Assembly (NCBI RefSeq): GCF_014205765.1
Contig: NZ_JACIIZ010000002.1
Span: forward strand, 186,001 to 250,000
Direction: 5' to 3'
From: Nitrospirillum iridis
GTDB lineage: Bacteria > Pseudomonadota > Alphaproteobacteria > Azospirillales > Azospirillaceae
DNA: 64,000 bases
Made by a program: the position numbers and the translations under genes. The notes beneath the pieces were generated by a model. The model did no database searches. It was not told the DNA's origin and was given only the letters and a program-made list of their open reading frames with translations. This document shows positions 8,255 through 17,632 of this stretch, one piece after another. Every line of letters begins with the position of its first letter. The stretch's first letter is position 1.

Positions 8255-9115
8255 ATGGCGACCATGACCGAACACACCCTTAGGGGTCTCTCCGCCCTGG
8301 GCTTTCACCGCCTGGCCTACACGCAATGGCTGCCCGCTGGGCGGGGGGGCACGCGGACCATCGTCTGCTGCCATGGGCTGACCCGCAATGGACGGGATTT
8401 CGACGTCCTGGCGGCGGATCTGGCCGATAGCCTGGGGGCCCGCGTGGTGTGCCCCGACGTGGTGGGCCGGGGCCGGAGCGGCACGCTGGCCAACCCCGAC
8501 CTCTACGGCTATCCGCAATACCTGGCGGACATGGCCGCCCTGATCGCGCGCCTGGATGTGGAAACGGTGCAGTGGGTCGGCACCTCCATGGGCGGGCTTA
8601 TCGGCATGATGCTGGCGGCCCAGGCCGACACCCCCATCACCCGCCTGGTGGTGAACGATGTCGGCCCCTTCGTGCCCAAGGCGGCGCTGGACCGGATCGG
8701 CACCTATGTCGGCACCAATCCGGTGTTCCACTCGGTGGGGGAGGTGAAGCGCTATCTCAGCGCCCTCTACGCCCCCTTCGGCGACCTGACGGACGGACAG
8801 TGGCAGCATCTGGCCGATCATGGCTATTGGACGCGTCCCGACGGCACCCTGGGCCTGGCCTACGACACCGGCATCGCCCGCGCCTTCCAGACCAACCCCA
8901 TCACCGATGTGGATTTGTGGCCGGTATGGTCCATGATCCGCTGTCCCGTCCTGGCCATCCGCGGCCTGCAGTCCGACCTGCTGACGGCGGAGATCGCGCA
9001 GGCGATGACGGAGCGCGGCCCCAAGGCCACGCTGTTCGGGGTGGCTGACGCGGGCCACGCCCCGGCGCTGATGGACCCGGCGCAACTGGCGGCGGTACGC
9101 GATTTCCTGCGCTGA
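8255..9115 (+). CDS. Alpha/beta hydrolase
   Basis: A 286-residue cytoplasmic alpha/beta hydrolase. The oxyanion-hole motif CHGLTRNGRD comes near the N-terminus, the nucleophile elbow is GTSMGG and the catalytic histidine is in DAGHAP near the end. Possible starts at 8183 and 8237 precede the chosen ATG; this one was taken because the conserved domain (LRGLSALGFHRLAY) begins a few residues after it. None has a convincing ribosome site. The gene is divergent from motB, and the next hydrolase gene begins within about 10 bases of its stop, so the two are probably co-transcribed. Substrate unknown. Confidence 0.8.
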   Translation: MATMTEHTLRGLSALGFHRLAYTQWLPAGRGGTRTIVCCHGLTRNGRDFDVLAADLADSLGARVVCPDVVGRGRSGTLANPDLYGYPQYLADMAALIARLDVETVQWVGTSMGGLIGMMLAAQADTPITRLVVNDVGPFVPKAALDRIGTYVGTNPVFHSVGEVKRYLSALYAPFGDLTDGQWQHLADHGYWTRPDGTLGLAYDTGIARAFQTNPITDVDLWPVWSMIRCPVLAIRGLQSDLLTAEIAQAMTERGPKATLFGVADAGHAPALMDPAQLAAVRDFLR

Positions 9116-9125
9116 CTTGGATTCC

Positions 9126-10172
9126 GTGCCGCCCTTGCCCCCGGGCTATCCGCCCTTCCGGCCGCGGGCGCCGTGGTGGGGCCCCGATCTCCAGACCCTG
9201 CGCAACACTTTGCGCCGCCCCCGACATCCCTTGCCCGTGGGGGAGGCGCTGCTCTTCCCCATGGATGACGGCACCGGCGACTGCCTGGCCGGCACGCTGC
9301 ACCAGCCGGCGGAGTCGGTCGGCGACCGCCCCCTGGTGGTGCTGGTCCATGGTCTCGCCGGGTCGGAGGACAGTCCCTACATCCGTTCCGCCGCCGCCGC
9401 CGCGCTGGCGCGTGGTCATGCCGCCCTGCGCCTGAACCTGCGCGGCGCCGGCCCCTTCGTCGGCCGCACGCGCCAACGCTATCACGCCGGGCGCACCGCC
9501 GACGCCCGCGCCGTGCTGGCGCGGCTGGCCGCCGGCCATCCCGGCCTGACGGCGGGCGGCATCGTCGTGGCGGGCTATTCGCTGGCCGGCAACATGGTGC
9601 TGAAATTGATGGGGGAGCCGGGCCTGCCGCCGGCGGTGCGCGGGGCCATGGCGGTCTCGGCGCCCATCGACCTGTCCGCCACCTCCCGCCGCTTCCTGAA
9701 GGCCCGCAACCGCCCCTACCATCTCTGGCTGCTGCGCCAGATGAAGGCGGAGACATTGGCCATGCCGGCCGCGCCCGGCAGCGATGAGGCCGGGTGGCTG
9801 GCGGCCGTGGTCCGCGCCCGCACCATTTACGACTTCGACGACGGCTATGTGGCGCCAGCCAATGGCTGGCGCGACGCGGAAGAGTATTACCGGGTCAACA
9901 GCGCGCTCCGGTTCCTGCGTGGAATCAGCCGGCCCACCCTGGTGGTGCATGCCCTGGACGATCCCTGGATCGCCCCTGACCCTTATCGCGCCTTCGACTG
10001 GGCGGCCCATCCGGCGCTGATCCCCCTGATCGTCCCCCAGGGGGGGCATGTCGGGTTCCACGGTGATCGCGATCAGCCGATGGGGGAGCGACCGGTAGGG
10101 GAACAGCCGGGCGGCCTTGCCGGCACCTGGGTTGATCGATGCCTGATGCGTTTTCTGGAAACGCTGGCATGA
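9126..10172 (+). CDS. YheT-family alpha/beta hydrolase
   Basis: About 348 residues, matching the YheT/COG0429 hydrolases: an N-terminal PWWGPDLQTL block, the HGLAGSEDS oxyanion motif, RLNLRGAG, the nucleophile elbow GYSLAGN, the acid in HALDDPW and the catalytic histidine in GGHVGF. The family includes YheT of E. coli, with carboxylesterase-like folds and mostly unknown substrates. The GTG was chosen; a TTG 9 bases upstream is also in frame. It directly follows the preceding hydrolase gene, so a two-gene unit is likely. Confidence 0.83.
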   Translation: MPPLPPGYPPFRPRAPWWGPDLQTLRNTLRRPRHPLPVGEALLFPMDDGTGDCLAGTLHQPAESVGDRPLVVLVHGLAGSEDSPYIRSAAAAALARGHAALRLNLRGAGPFVGRTRQRYHAGRTADARAVLARLAAGHPGLTAGGIVVAGYSLAGNMVLKLMGEPGLPPAVRGAMAVSAPIDLSATSRRFLKARNRPYHLWLLRQMKAETLAMPAAPGSDEAGWLAAVVRARTIYDFDDGYVAPANGWRDAEEYYRVNSALRFLRGISRPTLVVHALDDPWIAPDPYRAFDWAAHPALIPLIVPQGGHVGFHGDRDQPMGERPVGEQPGGLAGTWVDRCLMRFLETLA

Positions 10173-10210
10173 TGGGGATGCGATAATAAACATCTGGGAG
10201 GGTCATTCCC

Positions 10211-10600
10211 ATGCTGGATCACATTGGCATTTCCGTCGCTGACTTCGCGGCGTCCACGGCCTTTTACGATCATGCCCTCGCCCCCTTGGGCGTCACCCGA
10301 CTGATGGATATCACGGCGGAGATGACGGGGGCCGGCGCCCATGCCGGCTATGGCAGCGGCGGCAAACCCTATTTCTGGATCGGAACCGGCCGGCGTCTCC
10401 AGGGCGGCGCCCTGCACATCTGCTTCGCGGCGGCCAACCGGGCGACGGTCGACGCCTTCCATGCGGCGGCGCTGGCCGCCGGCGGACGCGACAACGGCGC
10501 GCCCGGACTGCGCCCCCACTACCATCCCAATTATTACGGGGCCTTCATCCTGGATCCGGACGGCCACAACATCGAAGCCGTCTGCCACGATCCCGAATAG
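10211..10600 (+). CDS. VOC family (glyoxalase/bleomycin-resistance-like) protein
   Basis: A 129-residue single-module VOC protein. It begins MLDHIGISVADFAAST, the typical first beta strand with a metal-ligand histidine, and ends in FILDPDGHNIEAVCH, the typical last strand with a metal-ligand glutamate. A strong ribosome site (GGGAGGG) lies just upstream of the ATG. Such proteins act as metal-dependent lyases, dioxygenases or drug-binding proteins, and nothing here fixes which. A hairpin separates it from the convergent hemB. Confidence 0.85.
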   Translation: MLDHIGISVADFAASTAFYDHALAPLGVTRLMDITAEMTGAGAHAGYGSGGKPYFWIGTGRRLQGGALHICFAAANRATVDAFHAAALAAGGRDNGAPGLRPHYHPNYYGAFILDPDGHNIEAVCHDPE

Positions 10601-10611
10601 CGGGGCGGGGG

Positions 10612-10651
10612 ACGGGCGTGGACCGGGACGCCTGCCCGGGGCCACGCCCGT
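10612..10651. terminator. Hairpin between convergent VOC gene and hemB
   Basis: Perfect 10-bp arms (10612-10621 and 10642-10651) enclose a second nested GC stem. The hairpin lies in the 69-base gap between convergent genes, so it could serve both. No T tract is present on either side. Confidence 0.5.
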
Positions 10652-10669
10652 GCCCGTCGGCGGCTGGCG

Positions 10670-11863
<1,194 letters not shown>

Positions 11864-11967
11864 TTATGATCGCGTCCGGGGAGCGGCCGCCAGCCGCTAT
11901 CGCGCCCCGACGATAAGCCATAAATTTAAAGGACCTGGTTCAAGGGCCTAACCTGGGGGATGAGGAA

Positions 11968-13083
11968 ATGAACGAGATCGTGGACGCCGGGGCGGACCAG
12001 CCTCATGTCATCTGCGCCGTGCGGGGCGCCATTGGCCATATCCTGCTGAACCGGCCCAAGGCGCTGAACGCCCTGACCCTGGACATGATCCGGGCCATCG
12101 ATCCGCAGCTGGCCGCCTGGGCGCGCGATCCGGCTGTCAAGGCGGTGGTCATCCAGGGGGCCGGTGACCGGGCCTTCTGTGCGGGCGGCGATGTCCGGGC
12201 CGTCTGGGACAGTGGCAAGGCCTTGCTGCGCGGGGAAGGCGACGGCGCCGTCGCCCGCGATTTCTTCCGGGAGGAATACCGGCTGAACCGCCGCATCAAG
12301 CGCTATCCCAAGCCTTATGTCGCCCTGCTGGACGGCATCACCATGGGCGGCGGCGTCGGCCTTTCGGTGCACGGCAGCCATCGCGTCACGACGGAAAAGA
12401 CCATGCTGGCCATGCCGGAGACCGGCATCGGCCTGTTCCCGGATGTCGGCGGCGGCTATTTCCTCTCCCGCCTGCCGGGCGAACTGGGCACCTATCTGGC
12501 GCTGACCGGCGCGCGGCTGGGCGCCGCCGACGCCGGCTATGCCGGCATCGGCACCCACCATATCCCCTCGGCCCGGTTGCCCGCGGTGATTGAGGAACTG
12601 GCGGCGGCGACCTATGGCGCCGACGCCCTGGCGACGGTCGACGGTGTGCTGGCGCGCCATGCCGTCTTCCCCGGTGAGGCGCCGCTGGCCGCCCACCTGC
12701 CGTCCATCGACCGCAGCTTCGCCGCCGAGACGGTGGAGGACATCCTGGCCTGCCTGTGCGATGAGACCCAGGGCTTCGACGACGCCTGGGCGGCGGAGAC
12801 GGTCAAAACCCTGTCCCGCATGTCGCCCACCAGCCTGAAGGTGACGCTGCGACAGTTGCGCCGGGGCGTGGCGATGGAGATCGAGGACGTGCTGGTCATG
12901 GAATACCGCATGACCCAGGCGGTGATGGCCGGCCACGACTTCTACGAGGGGATCCGGGCCCAACTCGTGGACAAGGACCGTCAGCCGAAATGGCTACCCG
13001 CCACCCTTGCCGAGGTGTCCGAGTCTGAGGTGGCGCGCCACTTCGAGCCTGTCCCCCAGGGCGATCTCGACTTCGCCGATTGA
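11968..13083 (+). CDS. 3-hydroxyisobutyryl-CoA hydrolase (enoyl-CoA hydratase superfamily)
   Basis: A 371-residue crotonase-fold protein. The oxyanion-hole segments are AGGDVRAVWD (about 74-83) and DGITMGGGVGLS (about 126-137), followed by PETGIGLFPDVGGGYFLSRLPG, the block typical of 3-hydroxyisobutyryl-CoA hydrolases. The length and the C-terminal VARHFEPVP ending separate it from ordinary 260-residue enoyl-CoA hydratases. Its role would be the hydrolysis step in valine catabolism. It has its own promoter region, divergent from hemB across 275 bases. No other valine-degradation gene is adjacent. Confidence 0.87.
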   Translation: MNEIVDAGADQPHVICAVRGAIGHILLNRPKALNALTLDMIRAIDPQLAAWARDPAVKAVVIQGAGDRAFCAGGDVRAVWDSGKALLRGEGDGAVARDFFREEYRLNRRIKRYPKPYVALLDGITMGGGVGLSVHGSHRVTTEKTMLAMPETGIGLFPDVGGGYFLSRLPGELGTYLALTGARLGAADAGYAGIGTHHIPSARLPAVIEELAAATYGADALATVDGVLARHAVFPGEAPLAAHLPSIDRSFAAETVEDILACLCDETQGFDDAWAAETVKTLSRMSPTSLKVTLRQLRRGVAMEIEDVLVMEYRMTQAVMAGHDFYEGIRAQLVDKDRQPKWLPATLAEVSESEVARHFEPVPQGDLDFAD

Positions 13084-13359
13084 GATACGCACTTAGCGGT
13101 GATCCGGCCGAGGCGCGCGCCGTACCCATCCGGAAGGGATATGTCGGACAAACGATTGCCTCACCTATCCTTTGGGGGTAGGGACGGCGCTGCCAGGTCG
13201 GGAGATTCTGAGCTTTTCTTACATTATCGGGTCGATTACCCGGGGGTGATGCGCTAGACTCTTGTCCGTTCAATGGAATCTGCGTATCCCCCCGGTTCCT
13301 AGCGGTCTTTTTGCCCGTCGAACACTGCTATATCGACGGTTTAGTTGAAGGAGAGGGCT

Positions 13360-13833
13360 TTGAAGCAACCTTATTACGACAGCATCCTGTTGATCGAGAG
13401 GCTGCATCGGCACTTTCTGGAGGTGCTGAAGGTGGAGTTGGACCGCCAGGGCGTGCAGGATATCAACAACGTTCAGAGCCTGATCCTCTACAATATAGGC
13501 GAGGATGAACTGACGGTGGGGGAATTGACCGCCCGTGGCTATTACCTGGGCTCCAACGTCTCCTACAACGTCAAGAAGATGCATGAGAACGGCTATCTGA
13601 CGCAGGAGCGGTCGGCCCATGATCGCCGCTCCGTGCGCGTGCGCCTGTCGGAAAAAGGCATTGCCCTGCGGGACAAGATCAACACCCTGTTCGAGCGGCA
13701 AGTGGGCGCCTTGGGTGAGGCCGGCCTGTCCGCCGAGGAGCTGAACAAGGCCAACGACCTGATGCGCAAGCTGGAGCGGTTCTGGACCTCGGCCCTGGAC
13801 TACACCAACTATCCGGCCAGCTCCGCCGCCTAA
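13360..13833 (+). CDS. MarR-family winged-helix regulator (LdtR-like)
   Basis: A 157-residue MarR protein. The winged helix is at about 45-110, with TVGELTARGYYLGSNVSYNVKKMHENGYLTQ as recognition region and ERSAHDRRSVRVRLSEKG as wing, flanked by dimerisation helices. The near-identical DNA-binding core is a widely conserved alphaproteobacterial group that includes LdtR, a regulator of cell-wall and stress genes in Rhizobiales; I did not confirm orthology. The TTG at 13360 was chosen because AAGGAG stands 6 bases before it; an in-frame TTG at 13345 would leave that site inside the gene. A 276-base leader precedes it and the next small gene follows 29 bases later. Confidence 0.85.
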   Translation: MKQPYYDSILLIERLHRHFLEVLKVELDRQGVQDINNVQSLILYNIGEDELTVGELTARGYYLGSNVSYNVKKMHENGYLTQERSAHDRRSVRVRLSEKGIALRDKINTLFERQVGALGEAGLSAEELNKANDLMRKLERFWTSALDYTNYPASSAA

Positions 13834-13862
13834 GTCGCCGCGTTTTTATCGGGAAACCGGGG

Positions 13863-14066
13863 ATGGCCGGGAACGACGAGGTCTATGTCGAATACCATCG
13901 GATTGGCCAGATCGTGAAGGCGACGGCCATCGACGCCAATACGGGCGTGGAGGTTTCCATCCAGGGGCCGGCCAACCTTCCGCGTGAGCATCTGCGCCGC
14001 GTGGTGGTCGCCAAGTTGCGCTATGTCCTGGCCAAGAAGAAGCGGCCCAGGGGTATCTTGGTTTGA
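13863..14066 (+). CDS. Small conserved alphaproteobacterial protein (67 residues)
   Basis: The 67-residue product begins with an acidic beta-strand region (VYVEYHRIGQIVKATAIDANTG) and ends in a basic helix with KLRYVLAKKKR. Such short proteins recur in alphaproteobacteria, and I recall this as a domain of unknown function rather than a characterised family. Codon use looks like its neighbours. It probably shares the MarR transcript, given the 29-base spacing, and is followed by palindromes and a two-way terminator. No function can be assigned. Confidence 0.7.
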   Translation: MAGNDEVYVEYHRIGQIVKATAIDANTGVEVSIQGPANLPREHLRRVVVAKLRYVLAKKKRPRGILV

Positions 14067-14100
14067 CGCCTTTTTCTTTCCGTAGCCTTATCTTCGCTTA

Positions 14101-14147
14101 GAGCGGATCGCCCGAAGGCGGAATCGCCTTTGGGCGTGAAGCCGCTC
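14101..14147. repeat. REP-like palindrome 1
   Basis: A long imperfect hairpin: outer arms GAGCGG/CCGCTC (14101-14106, 14142-14147) enclose inner arms of 12 bases (14108-14119, 14124-14135, one mismatch). It is intergenic between the small conserved gene and mucR and has the look of a dispersed palindromic element, but no second copy is seen in the window. Confidence 0.45.
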
Positions 14148-14160
14148 GCGGACAGACTGA

Positions 14161-14204
14161 GCTATAGCCGGCTGTGGTTCCGATTAAACGCAGCCGGCTA
14201 TAGC
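14161..14204. repeat. REP-like palindrome 2
   Basis: Perfect 14-bp arms (14161-14174 and 14191-14204) with a 16-nt loop lie 13 bases after the preceding palindrome and just before the terminator. There is no T tract of its own. Confidence 0.5.
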
Positions 14205-14212
14205 GCCAAACA

Positions 14213-14243
14213 AAAACCGCCGTCCCGGGAGGGCGGCGGTTTT
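14213..14243. terminator. Bidirectional intrinsic terminator
   Basis: Arms AAAACCGCCG (14213-14222) and CGGCGGTTTT (14234-14243) form a 10-bp stem with an A tract on one side and a T tract on the other. It can end both the rightward MarR/small-gene transcript and the leftward mucR transcript, whose downstream side reads TTTTTGTTT. Confidence 0.85.
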
Positions 14244-14288
14244 CGTTTGGGCGGCCCAGCCGGAGGCTGGGCCGTGTCCGTCGACGGC

Positions 14289-14732
14289 TCAGGAGGCGCG
14301 GCGGCGGGGCTGATCGGCCGGGGCCTTGCCTAGGCCGATCTTCTTCGCGAACTCCGACCGCTGGGCGGCGTAGTTCGGGGCGACCATGGGATAATCCGCC
14401 GGCAGGCCCCACTTGGCGCGGTATTCGTCCGGCGTCATGTTGTAGGTGGAGCGCAGATGCCGCTTCAGCATCTTCAGCTTCTTGCCGTCTTCCAGGCAGA
14501 CGATGTATTCGGGGGTCACCGACTTGCGGACCGGCACGGCGGGACGCTGCGGTTCCGGCTGCGCCTCAACCTGCGGCGTGTCGAGCCCGGCCAGTGAGCC
14601 GTACACGGTGCTGATGATCTCAGGGATCTGCTGAGCCGGCAGGGCATTTTTGCCAACATAGGCAGAAACGATTTCCGACGTCATCCGGAGAAGTTGAGAC
14701 GTGCGCAGATCGCCGTCCTGTTGTTCAATCAT
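14289..14732 (-). CDS. mucR: MucR/Ros-family zinc-finger regulator
   Basis: MucR proteins are alphaproteobacterial regulators of exopolysaccharide, motility and cell-cycle genes that bind AT-rich DNA. This 147-residue protein has the N-terminal oligomerisation region and the C-terminal Ros/MucR zinc-finger block, with YIVCLEDGKKLKMLKRHL, NMTPDEYRAKWGLPADYPMVAPNYA and the tail KKIGLG. The ATG at 14732 was chosen because an AAGG site stands 8 bases before it and homologues begin at MIEQ; the frame runs open 22 codons further upstream. The 528-base region upstream contains T-rich stretches of the type MucR binds, consistent with autoregulation, which is inferred. Confidence 0.92.
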   Translation of the reverse strand: MIEQQDGDLRTSQLLRMTSEIVSAYVGKNALPAQQIPEIISTVYGSLAGLDTPQVEAQPEPQRPAVPVRKSVTPEYIVCLEDGKKLKMLKRHLRSTYNMTPDEYRAKWGLPADYPMVAPNYAAQRSEFAKKIGLGKAPADQPRRRAS

Positions 14733-15260
14733 TTCAACTGCCTTGACACATTGGAACGAAGTGTCGCTACCCCTCGCACAGTCATAATGCCATGTCAATG
14801 TTAATTCGGATCGGCCTGTCGATGTAGGCCTGTTCTTCCCAGCTTCTCTAAAGTGTTTATCCTGTTTTGTTTGAGGGGGGATAGTTGGCTCTCCGGCCCT
14901 TCATTGTGATGTCCGTCACATCCGGACAATTTTAGACGGATTGTGGGCTTCACGGTTGGGTTGCTACATTGGGCCCCTATTGCGGTCGCAGGTGGCTATA
15001 TTGAACAAATGTGCAGTGGTCTCTGCGCTTATCCGGTTCAGTCGCCAGATCGGCGTGCTGGGCATATCCTGGCTGCAACGGCTGCGGATCCCGGAACTGG
15101 TGCGGGCGGGGCGCATCTGGTAGTGTCCACACGGTTTTCAGCCCCCACTTCTTGTGGCGCCTCACCATTGGCGGCCACGCCGGGACTGGGATGGCGCCGA
15201 TGGGGCGGGCCGGTGGGGCGTGCCCCCGGTAGCGCCTTTGAAAAACGGGTGTTGGGCCTC
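14733..15260. other. Gene-free region between divergent mucR and rpiB
   Basis: These 528 bases hold the promoters of mucR (leftward) and of the rpiB-glyA run (rightward). The half next to mucR is relatively AT-rich with T runs (about 14850-14880, TTTATCCTGTTTTGTTTG). Short open frames here have no ribosome site and no recognisable product. I see no riboswitch or RNA fold I can name. Confidence 0.5.
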
Positions 15261-15695
15261 ATGACCGCCAAGACGTTCGCCATCGCTTCCGATCACGCCG
15301 GCACTGAGTTGAAGGCCGGGCTGAAGGCGTTGCTGGAGGAGCAGGGCGTGGCCGTGCTCGACCTCGGCACCGACGGGCCCGCCAGCGTCGACTATCCCAA
15401 TTTCGCCGACGCCGTGGCCGCGGCCCTGGCCGATGGGCGGGCGCAGTCCGGCATCCTGATCTGCGGCACCGGCATCGGCATCAGCATCGCCGCTAACCGG
15501 CATCGCCACGTCCGTGCGGCATTGTGTCACGACATCACCACCGCCCGCCTCTGCCGCCAGCACAACGACGCCAACGTCCTCGTGCTGGGCGCCCGCATCG
15601 TCGGGCTGGAGGTGGCGCGCGATTGCACCTTGGCTTTCCTATCCACGCCGTATGAAGGGGGACGTCACGCCCGGCGCGTTGCCATGCTGGGCTGA
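15261..15695 (+). CDS. rpiB: Ribose-5-phosphate isomerase B
   Basis: A 144-residue RpiB/LacAB-family sugar isomerase interconverting ribose-5-phosphate and ribulose-5-phosphate. It has the N-terminal phosphate site IASDHAGTELK, the catalytic cysteine in ICGTGIG, NRHRHVRAALCHD and the end RHARRVAMLG. The ATG at 15261 gives the family's usual length; longer upstream extensions of the frame are low-complexity. Its placement 70 bases before glyA matches the rpiB-glyA pairing common in alphaproteobacteria, where pentose phosphate and one-carbon metabolism genes are linked. Confidence 0.93.
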   Translation: MTAKTFAIASDHAGTELKAGLKALLEEQGVAVLDLGTDGPASVDYPNFADAVAAALADGRAQSGILICGTGIGISIAANRHRHVRAALCHDITTARLCRQHNDANVLVLGARIVGLEVARDCTLAFLSTPYEGGRHARRVAMLG

Positions 15696-15765
15696 GGCGC
15701 ACCCGGGACCGGCGCCCCGGCGCGGGTCCTGCGATCGTGGATCCGCATCATAGAGGGTTGTCAGA

Positions 15766-17046
15766 ATGGCTTTTACTCAGAGCGCCGGTTTCTTCAGCGA
15801 TACGCTCGCGGCGGCCGATCCCGATCTCGCCCGCGTCATCGGTGACGAACTGCACCGTCAGCAGGATCAGATCGAGCTGATCGCGTCGGAGAACATCGTG
15901 TCCCGCGCGGTGCTGGAGGCCCAGGGCTCGGTCCTCACCAACAAGTACGCGGAGGGCTATCCCTCCAAGCGCTACTACGGTGGCTGCGAGTATGTCGACG
16001 TGGCCGAGCAATTGGCCATCGACCGCGCCAAGCAGCTGTTCGGCTGCGCCTACGCCAATGTGCAGCCGCACTCCGGCGCCCAGGCCAACCAGGCGGTGTT
16101 CATGGCCCTGCTGAAGCCGGGCGACACCTTCATGGGCATGGACCTGACCCACGGCGGCCACCTGACCCATGGCTCCGCCGCCAACCAGTCGGGCAAGTGG
16201 TTCAACGTCGTCAGCTATGGCGTGCGCCCGGATGACCACCGCATCGATTACGACGCGATGGAGGCCAAGGCCCGTGAGCACAAGCCCAAGCTGATCATCG
16301 CCGGCGCCTCCGCCTATCCGCGCGAGATCGATTTCGCCCGCTTCCGCCGCATCGCGGATGAGATCGGCGCCTACCTGATGGTGGACATGGCCCATTACGC
16401 TGGCCTGGTCGCCGCCGGCGTCTACCCCAGCCCGATTCCCCATGCCCACGTCACCACCACCACCACCCACAAGACCCTGCGCGGTCCGCGTGGCGGCATG
16501 ATCCTGTCCAACGACGTGGATCTCGGCAAGAAAATCAACTCCGCCGTGTTCCCTGGCCTGCAGGGCGGCCCGCTGATGCATGTCATCGCCGCCAAGGCCG
16601 TGGCCTTCGGCGAGGCCCTGAAGCCGGAGTTCAAGGACTACGCCGCGCAGGTGAAGGCCAACGCCCAGGTGCTGGCCGATGTCCTGATCAAGGGCGGCCT
16701 GGACATCGTTTCCGGCGGGACCGACAGCCACATCGTCCTGGTCGACCTGCGTCCCAAGAAGCTGACCGGCCGTGATGCCGAGGTCAGCCTGGAACACGCC
16801 GGCATGACCTGCAACAAGAACGGCGTGCCCTTCGATCCGGAGAAGCCGATGGTGACCTCGGGCGTCCGTCTGGGCACCCCGGCCGCCACCACGCGCGGCT
16901 TCGGCACCGAGGAGTTCCGCCAGGTCGGCGAGATGATCATCGAGGTGCTGGACGCGCTGGCCAAGTCCAACGGCGACAACTCCGCCGCCGAGGCCCGGGT
17001 GCGGGAAAAGGTGCAGGCGCTCTGCCACCGCTTCCCGATCTACTAA
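15766..17046 (+). CDS. glyA: Serine hydroxymethyltransferase
   Basis: A 426-residue PLP enzyme that converts serine and tetrahydrofolate to glycine and 5,10-methylene-tetrahydrofolate. It shows the N-terminal [10 protein letters not shown], the substrate region [18 protein letters not shown], the PLP aspartate in [10 protein letters not shown] and the PLP lysine K236 in [14 protein letters not shown]. Full length. It follows rpiB, and nrdR begins 43 bases after its stop. No glycine riboswitch fold is apparent in the short 70-base gap upstream. Confidence 0.97.
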   Translation: MAFTQSAGFFSDTLAAADPDLARVIGDELHRQQDQIELIASENIVSRAVLEAQGSVLTNKYAEGYPSKRYYGGCEYVDVAEQLAIDRAKQLFGCAYANVQPHSGAQANQAVFMALLKPGDTFMGMDLTHGGHLTHGSAANQSGKWFNVVSYGVRPDDHRIDYDAMEAKAREHKPKLIIAGASAYPREIDFARFRRIADEIGAYLMVDMAHYAGLVAAGVYPSPIPHAHVTTTTTHKTLRGPRGGMILSNDVDLGKKINSAVFPGLQGGPLMHVIAAKAVAFGEALKPEFKDYAAQVKANAQVLADVLIKGGLDIVSGGTDSHIVLVDLRPKKLTGRDAEVSLEHAGMTCNKNGVPFDPEKPMVTSGVRLGTPAATTRGFGTEEFRQVGEMIIEVLDALAKSNGDNSAAEARVREKVQALCHRFPIY

Positions 17047-17089
17047 CATAGGCTGAGAAACAGCCGTTCCAGGAGGGGGACCAGGAGTA

Positions 17090-17551
17090 ATGCGCTGCCC
17101 GTTTTGTGGTAACGACGACACCCAGGTGAAGGATTCTCGGCCGACCGAGGATAATTCCGCCATCCGCCGCCGCCGCTTCTGCCCCTCCTGCGGCGCGCGC
17201 TTCACCACGTTCGAGCGCGTGCAACTGCGCGAGCTGACCGTGGTGAAGGCGACCGGGCAGCGCGAACCCTTCGACCGCGAGAAGGTCTTGCGGTCCATGC
17301 GGGTCGCCCTGCGCAAGCGGCCGGTGGACGCCGACCGCATCGACCGGGTGGTGAACTCCATCGTTCGCCAGCTGGAATCGTCCGGTGAGACGGAAATCCC
17401 GTCCAAGCAGATCGGCAGCATGGTGATGGATACGCTGGCCCAGTTGGACCAGATCGCCTACATCCGCTATGCCTCGGTCTACAAGGACTTCCGTGAGGTG
17501 GCCGATTTCAATGAGTTCGTCGGCCATCTGAAGACCGATCCGGAAGCCTGA
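17090..17551 (+). CDS. nrdR: Transcriptional repressor NrdR
   Basis: The 153-residue protein has the NrdR layout: an N-terminal zinc ribbon ([15 protein letters not shown] then [14 protein letters not shown]) followed by an ATP-cone domain ([16 protein letters not shown], residues about 49-135). NrdR senses ATP/dATP and represses ribonucleotide reductase genes. An AGGAGGGGGACCAGGAG stretch lies just before the start ATG. It is placed between glyA and ribD, the usual alphaproteobacterial order. Confidence 0.96.
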   Translation: MRCPFCGNDDTQVKDSRPTEDNSAIRRRRFCPSCGARFTTFERVQLRELTVVKATGQREPFDREKVLRSMRVALRKRPVDADRIDRVVNSIVRQLESSGETEIPSKQIGSMVMDTLAQLDQIAYIRYASVYKDFREVADFNEFVGHLKTDPEA

Positions 17552-17632
17552 CGTTTTTCCGGCACTTCGGGCGGGGCTTGAACTGGCCCCGCCTGACGGC
17601 CCATCCTGATGAAGGAGGAGAGGCCGCATCCC

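Noticed and set aside
14943-15260. An N-terminal extension of rpiB reaching 14943
   Set aside because: The extension has no similarity to the family, and the ATG at 15261 gives the normal length.
15696-15765. A glycine riboswitch before glyA
   Set aside because: Only 70 bases are available and no tandem aptamer structure is visible.
17552-17632. An FMN riboswitch before the rib cluster
   Set aside because: The gap is short and shows none of the conserved RFN-element stems.
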